The position numbers and the translations under genes were made by a program. Shown piece after piece: positions 56,870-64,000 of a stretch of DNA of 64,000 nt. Numbering within the stretch: the stretch's first letter is position 1; each line of letters begins with the position of its first letter. Source of the DNA: Blepharisma japonicum (Eukaryota; Ciliophora; Heterotrichea; Heterotrichida; Blepharismidae); assembly GCA_949751835.1 (NCBI GenBank), contig CATKHK010000046.1, forward strand, positions 1 to 64,000, in the 5' to 3' direction. Below the pieces are notes generated by a model. The model did not search any database, was not told the origin of the DNA, and saw only the letters and a program-made list of their open reading frames with translations.

Positions 56870-58790
56870 AAGGCACTTATTTTCATCGAAGCACAGAATC
56901 AGGACTCACATAATAGAAATAATTTTCATTAAGCGCAAATTATTTTACGGAATTAGAAGAAAAATTAGCTAAAAGGGTAGAAAAGGATATAGAAAATAAT
57001 TACAAGGGTATGCTAGAGAATTATTAGTTCAATGTGAAGAAAAGATAAACTCAGCAGTTTTAATATAGAAACTAAAAACTGTAATAAAATTGTAGTTATG
57101 AAGGCTAAGCTAGAAAACGTATTTTATTCCTTTAAATATTTTGAGTAAAGTGAAAGAATTAGAAAAATGCTTCAAGGATAATGAGGAAGGCAAAATAGCA
57201 ATTTTAGCTGAGAAGAATTAGTTACAAATGATATTTTATTGGATTATATGACAACATTTACCAAATCTCTATTCGATCCAGCAAAACAGGGAGTTTGTCT
57301 GAAGACTGGTGGTGCAAGAGCTCTCCACAGCTGAGCCTATTTAGGGTGAACTTAGGGAAAGCCCTATATATAGCAATCCAGAGTATTAATACATAATTAA
57401 AAATTTAATTTAAATTTTAAAAGCGAAACTAAAAACATTTTTTAAGGATTTAAATAAAAAAATTGAAAGAATTGATATTGAGAGTAAAAACTCTATTGAA
57501 ATAATAAAAATCCGGCCAACGGAATTGAGAAAATAAAAAATGAATCTGATAAAAGCAAGATAAGCTATTTGCTGATACTAAAAATCAAAGAATTACAATA
57601 AGGAAATGCAAGATTGGCAATTTGAAGTTAATAGTGATTTTAAAAATATTAAAAATGAAATCGAGAGATATAAATCTGGAATTTCCAGCCAGCCGCTTGC
57701 TATATCAAATCAACCTCAAGCCACACCCAACTCAGATCTTATAAGAGTCAAACAAAGATACTTCCATCAACGCATTCTATAGATTCTCAAAATAAACAGA
57801 CTGAAAGGAAATCTCAACTTTTTAACTCTCATAGACAGATTCAAATCTTAAGACCTCTTCATTTTAACAAATCAGGCCTACCAAACATAGGAAATACTTG
57901 TTACATGAATTCAGTTATACAAATATTAGCAAGCTCAGCTGATTTCATTCAATATATAATTAGCATTACTAAAGACGACTTATTGCAGAGCCTAAATTCA
58001 GTTATATCATCAATAAATGCTAAATTTGGAGAAATTAAAATAACCCACTTCTCCAAATCTTTAAAAAATTTAATTTCAAGAGATTTTTCAATGGTAAATT
58101 ATTTAGTTTAGTGGAAGTGCTGTAAATGATGCAAAGAATTTTTTGCTATTCTTTCAGAAAAAGTTGAAAATAAGAGTTATTTTACTCTAGTGAAAAATCA
58201 ATTATATACTTGCAGTTCCCACTTCCAGCATAAATCATGAAACGAGGACAATTCAAATTTTATAATTATCCAAAAAATAGTCAAAATAATATAGAGGCAT
58301 TTTTAAATAATATGAAGAATTTTCAGGCGAAAATCAATTAGAATGTGTGAGATGTAGAGCATTGGTAATAAATACTGAAAGCAATGAATGGCCTAAAAGT
58401 TTAATACTTTATATCCTGATTAGCAGATCTAAGGAGAGATCCCAGATATGTTGCAGGTTGAAAATAATAGTTACCAAATTTTCGGAGTAATATAAATCTT
58501 TGCAAATTTTGCAGAGTTCTCAACGTATGGTTTATACTCTGTGTGAATATTTCCACATTTTTAGCATACAAATATGGAGGCTCATTATATCAAATAAATT
58601 CTGCACGCAATCTGCATTTTGAGAATTTTACAAGAGTTCTATGCTATTATGGGTATCATTTCATAGCATTTACTACTAATGGAGATGTATAATGACTCTG
58701 AAGTGAGTTAAAAGAAACCTGATTGGGGCAAGCTTTATCTTGCATTTTATAAGAATATTGATTATAAATCTTATAATAATGCCCATTAAG
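56870..58790 (+). pseudogene. Broken coiled-coil USP gene
   Basis: Coiled-coil readings with many stops run from 56870 to 57700. A clear catalytic piece at 57860-58100 follows, with KSGLPNIGNTCYMNSVIQIL. The intron position is recognisable but its length no longer fits (ATGGTAAATTATTTAGTTTAG), and the last exon to 58790 has shifts and an extra segment of roughly 150 bases before the His-box region (near 58500-58640). Catalytic parts are recognisable but no continuous frame exists. It is nearest to USP9 and USP10 in the last exon. Confidence 0.8.
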
Positions 58791-58829
58791 CTTAAATTTA
58801 AAGATAACTAAGAATTATATTATTCTTAT

Positions 58830-60815
58830 TTAAATTTTATAACTTGCGTAGAAGGCTAAATACCCATTTGTCACGTCAACTTTAGCATTAGTGCTTACCC
58901 AGGAATCATTATATTCAGTTCATTTTTTGGTATCCCATGTATATGCTTTATAATGTCCAGAATAAGGAGTTCCATAATGGCATATTAATCCGTACCATCT
59001 ATAAATAGTTCCTTCAATATTTAATTCTTCATTGATTATAATTCTCCCATTATTAGAGGGAAGGTAAAAGGTAACTGTAGATGGCCAACTTATTTCTTCA
59101 CACTCCATTGTAATATTTTGGGTTTTTTTGCAGTTCTGACAATATAATTGGTTTTTATCAGTGAAATATTTTGATTCTCTTAAACTTGGTAAAAATTCTT
59201 GTATAGAACGGAATTTTCCTTTAGGAACATTAATAAAATTATTTGGTTCAATCCCATTTGTTTTGTTCTTACAAATATGGCATTTAAATGCTTGTTTATA
59301 TTCAGTTGTAAATATAGACTTTATATCAGTTAATTCTGACAGTCTACCTGTCAGCATCATCATTACTTCTTTAGAATCTTCCTGAGTGGAATTTCCAAGC
59401 TATATAAAGATTACCCATGGGAATTCTGTAACAAGTTGGGATTTAAAGGATCTCACAAGTCGCTCAGTATTGCAAGACCCAGGATTCCTAATACTCAATA
59501 TTAGTGATGATAAAGCAGAAAATAATTCATATTCTATAGTCTCGATTTTTTCACAAAATTCATTATTACTTGCAAGCACTTGTAGAAGTGAATTAAGATA
59601 GCAAGTATTCCCTATGTTAGGGATTCCTGATTTTACCTGATTAAAAATTAGTGATGGGGAAGGCGGGGGAGGTCGTGGAATCGGTGAAGGAAGGGGAAGC
59701 GGGTCATCTTTATTTTTCAAATTTTTTTTTAACTCTTTTATTTGAGATTTAAGATCTTGGTTTTCTTGATTTAAGGCATCATTTTGAATTTTATAAACTT
59801 GGTTTTCTTTTATTAGAGATTCGTTTTCTTTTAGCAACTCTTCCAAACATAATAATTGATTTTTATAATCTTCTATCACCTCTTCTTTATTTTTAATATT
59901 TTGACTTAATTCTTGTTGGATTGAAACACTTTTTTGTAGCTCTTTGCTGATTTCATTCATTTTATCTGTTTCGACATTTAATATTTTTATGTAATAATCT
60001 TTTAATTTCTTATTTTCATTTTCTAGACTCTGTATTTTTTCATTTAAATTTTTTTGAATTTCTTTATTTTCTTTTTCTTTTTCAGCCTTAAATTTATCAA
60101 TTTCATTTTTAAAATCCTTTAATTGATCTTCATAATTGATTTTTGGCTTAAAATCAATATCTTTTTCATCGAATTTTTTATTTTTGCCAACAGAATATGC
60201 TGTTATAGCTTCTGGCAATTTTTCAGCATCTTTTTTACGTCCTTCTCATTCAGAAGGAAGACGCTTATTAACCTTTTCTTTATCAAGATCTTCTTTTTTG
60301 ATTTTTGTATAAACATATACAGTTCCTTCGCTGAATTTTATTGGGGTTTTATCTTTTGGATTTTCACTAAGATTTTTTCATTGATTTTCAAAATTGCAAT
60401 ATAATCTTTTCTGCGCATTTTCAGTAAAAAGTGCAGTTAATAAATAAACCGTTCCATTATTGTTTTCGAAATAACTATATGGTATATCCTCACTTAATCT
60501 TTTAAGCAAAATTAAAGGTGCTTCTTTATCTTTCATTTGTTCAAAAAAACATTTTTCTTCATCTTTTTTATGAAGATAATTTATATTGATATAATATAAT
60601 TGAACTGTTTCGAAGTATTTTGAATCATATTTTTTCGAAATATCTTCAAGAATATTTTTTACAAGTTTCTCTTTAGTAGGTAACAAAAAATCTGGGTTCG
60701 ATTGAAAATCTGTTAATAATTTGTCTATTGGTAAATTTTGATTGATGCATAGTCTATCTTTATTGCATCAAATAAGTGAGATAGCTGCCTTTGAAGCTCA
60801 TGAAAGAGTAGGCAT
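58830..60815 (-). CDS. USP12: coiled-coil ubiquitin-specific protease with proline-rich linker
   Basis: The 656-residue protein is encoded in exons 60815-59415 and 59399-58830, with 15-nt intron 59400-59414 (GTAATCTTTATATAG). N-terminal domain about 1-200 (V-Y-L-L-T-A-L-F as in USP1), coiled coil about 205-370, then a proline-rich linker (P-L-P-L-P-S-P-I-P-R-P-P-P-P) unique in the window and typical of SH3- or WW-binding stretches. Cys box GIPNIGNTCYLNSLLQVL with Cys near 405; the QQD box reads T-Q-E-D-S-K-E; two complete CxxC pairs (FKCHICK, YCQNC); His box GHYKAYT; W-T-E-Y-N-D with UGA for its Trp. Paralogue of USP1 in mirror orientation. Confidence 0.9.
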
Positions 60816-60847
60816 TTATATTTATTATAAATTTCAATTCATTACAA

Positions 60848-60858
60848 GATTCTATAAA
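60848..60858 (-). promoter_or_regulatory. Upstream TTTATAGAATC element of USP12
   Basis: TTTATAGAATC on the coding strand, 32 bases before the ATG, further away than in the USP2-USP8 group. Confidence 0.4.
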
Positions 60859-61511
60859 TTTACTTTGTGAAAATATGGAGGATTTATTATCTAATATTAT
60901 TATAATTTACTTAGACAATTATTCTACAATTATACAGCGTATACTTCTTAATCATTTTTGAAAAATATTTAGGACTCTAAAATTTTTATGCGGTTATTAA
61001 AAATTCTATAAAATATTTCCAGTTTATGAGTTTCTTATAAAACCTCTTTTATTTATTGCTTGAAAGTTCAAAACCTGATATACTTTTCTCCATTCAATTA
61101 TCTGGCAAGGATAGATTAAAGAGTTGACAAATGAATTTTACTTTAATTAGTTTGGCCAACTTGAGAGTTTCCCTCTCCATTCTCTGGAGAATTGAAGGAA
61201 AAAGAATACCTTAATTTCATTATGATTCTTCTATACATTTTATTTCAGCTCATATTTCCGCTAATCCAAAATCCTTATTTTTGATTAAAAGCGATTATTA
61301 AGAGTAAAAAATGTTTTGCATAAATAATTATTATTTATATCTATAGAAATTTTCTCTTTATAAGAGTTTCTAAAGAGAAATATTATAAAATTAACTGTTT
61401 ATAATATAGTAAACTTATTGCTAGATATTTTGCATTATATCTTTCCTTATTGGCTAAAATCAAAACTAGAGCAAAAATTATAGAATCAGCATAATTAATT
61501 GAAATAATAAA
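60859..61511. other. Spacer between USP12 and the broken E2
   Basis: Divergent region; no gene. It contains TTATAGAATC on the plus strand just before the broken E2. Confidence 0.45.
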
Positions 61512-61932
61512 ATGGATAGGATGTTGCTAGAATTCAATAAATTAAGAAATCCTATTATAGGAATCAAAATTGATCTATGGCAAGATGCCTTCACTAGAAT
61601 GGGCTATTAATTGGCCCTACATAAACATCATTTGAAGGCGGAAAATTCCATTTTGAGATAATTAATTTTTCCTTCTAATTTCCCTGAATTTATTCCTTAC
61701 AAGGATTTATCATCTAAATGTTAACTCTGATAGTAAAGCATTCGTGGAAATTCTAAACTTAGCTTGAAAACCTGAAATATCAATAAGATCTATCTAGAGT
61801 GCTATATGCACTTTGCTAGCTCAGCCTTTTCCTGAGTCAGGATAAGTTAATGATGCATATAATACTATGCAAACCAATGCAGCAGCTTATGAAAGAGAGG
61901 TAAGACGATATAAGGCTTATTTTGCAAGATAA
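61512..61932 (+). pseudogene. Broken ubiquitin-conjugating enzyme (E2)
   Basis: The ATG and first 30 codons are open (M-D-R-M-L-L-E-F-N-K-L), then a TAA, then shifted pieces that match an E2 fold in order: F-E-G-G-K-F-H-F-E-I, S-N-F-P, a region in place of the H-P-N box, W-K-P-E-I-S-I, and a C-terminal helix A-A-A-Y-E-R-E-V-R-R-Y. The active-site segment has no Cys at the expected place. The neighbouring intact E2 at 62575 is a relative but not a recent duplicate. Confidence 0.8.
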
Positions 61933-62574
61933 GAGCTATTTTAATAATAAAAAGATAAAAAATATTTAATCTATTATTAAAAATTATCATAGAAGATCAA
62001 GGAAGATTTAATTGAGACTGTATAACTAATTTCCAAAATCTAAAATGATAAATAATGAGGCTTTCCAAAGGATATATTGAATTTTGTAGGAGACAAAATT
62101 TATTAGAGAAATAAACACTCTTACTAGTATTCCACTCAACTAATTTTGATTTTTTCTTTTATGAATTTATGTGGAATATTTATTGAGTTATTGCTCATTA
62201 TGCTAATAGATAAAATATTGCTATTATATTAGCTATATACACAATCTGCTTAATTTTAAAAAGAGAGCAGTAAAAGAAATTCTCTAAGAGCAAATAATCA
62301 ATCAAAAATTAAATACTGAGCTTTTAGCATTAATCCATATAACTTTATGCTAAAGAGGGAAATATTTAATACTTATAAAGTAAGCAGACGTAAGTAAGAT
62401 AAGAAAATTATTTACCATTTTATTCACTAAAACAGTATTAAATTTAAGAATTATAAATTTTTTTTGGATAATTTTTAGAATAAAATTCTTCAATTAAAAT
62501 TATTTTATCTTTAAAGTAAAGCCATTAGTTTATGCAGTTAAAATCAGACCCCATTTTAAATTTATAGAAATAAA
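61933..62574. other. Spacer between E2 copies
   Basis: No gene or repeat recognised. TTTATAGAAATAAAATG lies at the right end, directly before the E2 start. Confidence 0.45.
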
Positions 62575-63015
62575 ATGGAAAGACTTACGAATGAATTTAA
62601 CAATCTCCTAGAAAGACCTGAGCCTTATATCACTATACATTTAGTAGATCAATCACTATTTCACTGGAGAGGAACTCTAAATGGTCCTGAAGATAGCCCA
62701 TATGAAGGCGGCATGTTCAATTTCGAAATTAAATTTCCGGAAAATTTCCCTTCGAGCCCTCCTACATTCATTTTCAAAACGAAAATTTTTCACCCAAATA
62801 TATATACTGATGGTAGAGTTTGTTGCGAAATCTTTAATAGTGGATGGAGTCCAAGAGTCCCTGTAAGAAATGTAATCGCTTATGTGGTAGGATTATTGAA
62901 TGAGCCTTCGCCATCGACTGGGTACTCAGGGGAAGCTAGAGACTTGTGCATTCGAGATGTAGAATTGTATAACCAAAGGGCAAGAGAATTGACTATGCAG
63001 TATGCCATGGGATAA
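62575..63015 (+). CDS. Ubiquitin-conjugating enzyme (E2)
   Basis: 146 residues, the usual length for a minimal UBC fold, intronless. Visible parts: N-terminal helix, H-W-R-G-T-L-N-G-P-E-D-S-P-Y-E-G-G, F-P-E-N-F-P-S-S-P-P, the H-P-N motif at 73-75, then G-R-V-C-C-E-I-F with the catalytic Cys expected at 83, eight residues after the Asn as in canonical E2s. A second Cys at 84 replaces the common Leu. G-W-S-P-R follows. It carries an activated ubiquitin or UBL from an E1 to a ligase or substrate. It lies 880 bp upstream of the E1 start on the same strand and 7 kb from the UBL trio. The partner modifier cannot be told from sequence. Confidence 0.93.
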   Translation: MERLTNEFNNLLERPEPYITIHLVDQSLFHWRGTLNGPEDSPYEGGMFNFEIKFPENFPSSPPTFIFKTKIFHPNIYTDGRVCCEIFNSGWSPRVPVRNVIAYVVGLLNEPSPSTGYSGEARDLCIRDVELYNQRARELTMQYAMG

Positions 63016-63895
63016 ATTTAATTAAATAGATGATTTGAACTAGACTTTAATTTTATTTCAATAAAGGATAAATTAAATAATTTAAAGAATAATAAATAGA
63101 GAGAGGCTGATGATTTAGATGCTTAAGTGAAATAGATTCATGCTATGGCTATATGATATTTAGTCATATTTTATCTCTTATTCCGTTATTAGTCATTTTA
63201 TGTCAAATGGTTCGCTTAATAAGAAATCAAGAGCCACCTAGATGAAAATATAAATCTGATTCCTGGCATAAAGTTATGAGTTAGTAAAAAGAATAAAATT
63301 CTTAAAATTGGCTTAATTATTGTAGAATAATAAAAACATGGAAACTAAATAATTATTCTTAAAAAATTAACTTAGTTATTTGCACCATAGTTCAAATTTA
63401 TAGAATCAAACAAAAAGGAGTTTTAATTCTTTGATATAGCGTCATTTATTTTTAAGGATTTTAGATCCATAAAAGGCGTTTGCAGTGGATTATCAATAAC
63501 ATTTTCAGATATATAAATTGTTACTTACAAGAAAAGTTAATAAAACTTCTCATTTTTTTAAAATTATTCTACAGCCTTGCATTATGAATAATCCAATTAT
63601 ATCCTAAATCCTTAGAAATAAAAACCTAAAATATATTTTGAAAAATCAATAATCTAATTCTCTTGCATAATTGCACAATTAATTATAATTTAATATTAAT
63701 CTTTAGCTTTTAATTATATGAGTTCTCATCTTAGATAGAGAAATTGGTCAAACTATTTTAGTATCTCTGCTTATCTAATTTTGTTATGCAGATTTCTCAT
63801 AACCTGATTTTCATTTTAATGTTTGACATTTTTATTTTCATTTTTATTCAATCTTTTAGTTCATAACTAAAGATTCTACAGTTTATTTAATAAAA
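63016..63895. other. Spacer between E2 and E1
   Basis: No gene recognised; stops in all frames. The word AAATTTATAGAATCAAAC at about 63396-63413 is a copy of the upstream element but no start codon follows closely. Confidence 0.45.
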
Positions 63896-64000
63896 ATGTT
63901 AAATCAAGATCATCTCTATTCACGCTCTATTGCTGCTATTGGTATAGCCACTCAAAAAAAGCTCTTCACCCTACGTGTTTTGATTTCTGGTCTCCGTGGT
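63896..64000 (+). CDS. E1 ubiquitin-activating enzyme, first 35 codons, runs off right edge
   Basis: The open reading from ATG 63896 to the edge gives D-H-L-Y-S-R-S-I-A-A-I-G, K-K-L-F-T-L-R-V-L-I-S-G-L-R-G. UBA1-type E1 enzymes begin with Y-S-R-Q followed about 20 residues later by V-L-[IV]-S-G-L-[RQ]-G-L-G, the first adenylation-domain strand and glycine loop, and the spacing here is the same. The Gln after S-R is Ser here. E1s adenylate the C-terminal glycine of ubiquitin or a UBL and pass it to the E2. Only the N-terminus is visible, so completeness and specificity are unknown. Confidence 0.75.
   Translation, partial: MLNQDHLYSRSIAAIGIATQKKLFTLRVLISGLRG

Noticed and set aside
1-64000. LTR, Polinton or other virus-like element
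   Set aside because: No reverse transcriptase, integrase, capsid or long terminal repeats were seen; the repeats are duplicated host genes and spacers.

Overview
The window looks like a heterotrich ciliate chromosome, most like Blepharisma. Three observations support this. It is very AT-rich. In-frame TGA codons sit exactly where paralogues have TGG: the W-N-E-Y-N-D box of the proteases uses TGA in USP9 and USP10 and TGG in most others, and the N-x-W-I-I-S motif uses TGA in USP6 and TGG in USP5 and USP7. UGA is therefore read as Trp, with UAA and UAG as stops. Genes are interrupted by introns of 15 nt, in one case 16 nt, running GTAA...TTTAG. Nothing bacterial is present (no operons, no ribosome binding sites). 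Species identity is inference; code plus intron size is what the sequence shows.

Almost every recognisable gene belongs to ubiquitin or ubiquitin-like (UBL) modification. There are 12 apparently intact ubiquitin-specific proteases (C19 family, named USP1-USP12 here by position), four intact small UBL genes plus two broken ones, an intact E2 plus a broken E2, the first 35 codons of a UBA1-like E1 at the right edge, a broken UBA-domain gene, and B-box/kelch/TPR proteins resembling TRIM-type adaptors. Two UBLs end in Gly-Gly followed by a short tail, so they need a protease to mature; two have lost Gly-Gly.

Layout: 1-3.1 kb, a B-box gene running off the left edge, then broken kelch and UBL copies. 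4.2-6.2 kb, USP1 (+). 8.5-18 kb, USP2 and USP3 (-), a broken UBA gene, a broken USP and USP scraps. 18.3-26.1 kb, broken kelch and UBL, the large B-box/propeller/TPR gene, kelch and UBL genes in divergent orientation, and a prohibitin-2 relic. 26.1-42.5 kb, USP4 to USP8 (-) in tandem with relics between them. 42.7-52.7 kb, a second USP subfamily (USP9, USP10) and a short membrane-anchored USP30-like gene (USP11, +). 53.2-55.6 kb, three tandem UBL genes (-). 56.9-60.8 kb, a broken USP (+) and USP12 (-), a mirror-image relative of USP1. 61.5-64 kb, broken E2, E2 and the start of E1, all on +.

The array shows birth and death by segmental duplication. A block at 11.5-18.1 kb recurs at 26.1-32.5 kb, and one at 1-3.1 kb recurs at 22.1-25.2 kb. 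Ten of the twelve intact USPs share an N-terminal domain I do not recognise, a long coiled coil, and a C19 domain split by one intron at the same codon boundary. My reading is a locus encoding a lineage-specific UBL system: modifiers, an activating and a conjugating enzyme, adaptors, and a diversified set of deconjugating proteases. Co-function is inferred from co-location and has not been shown.
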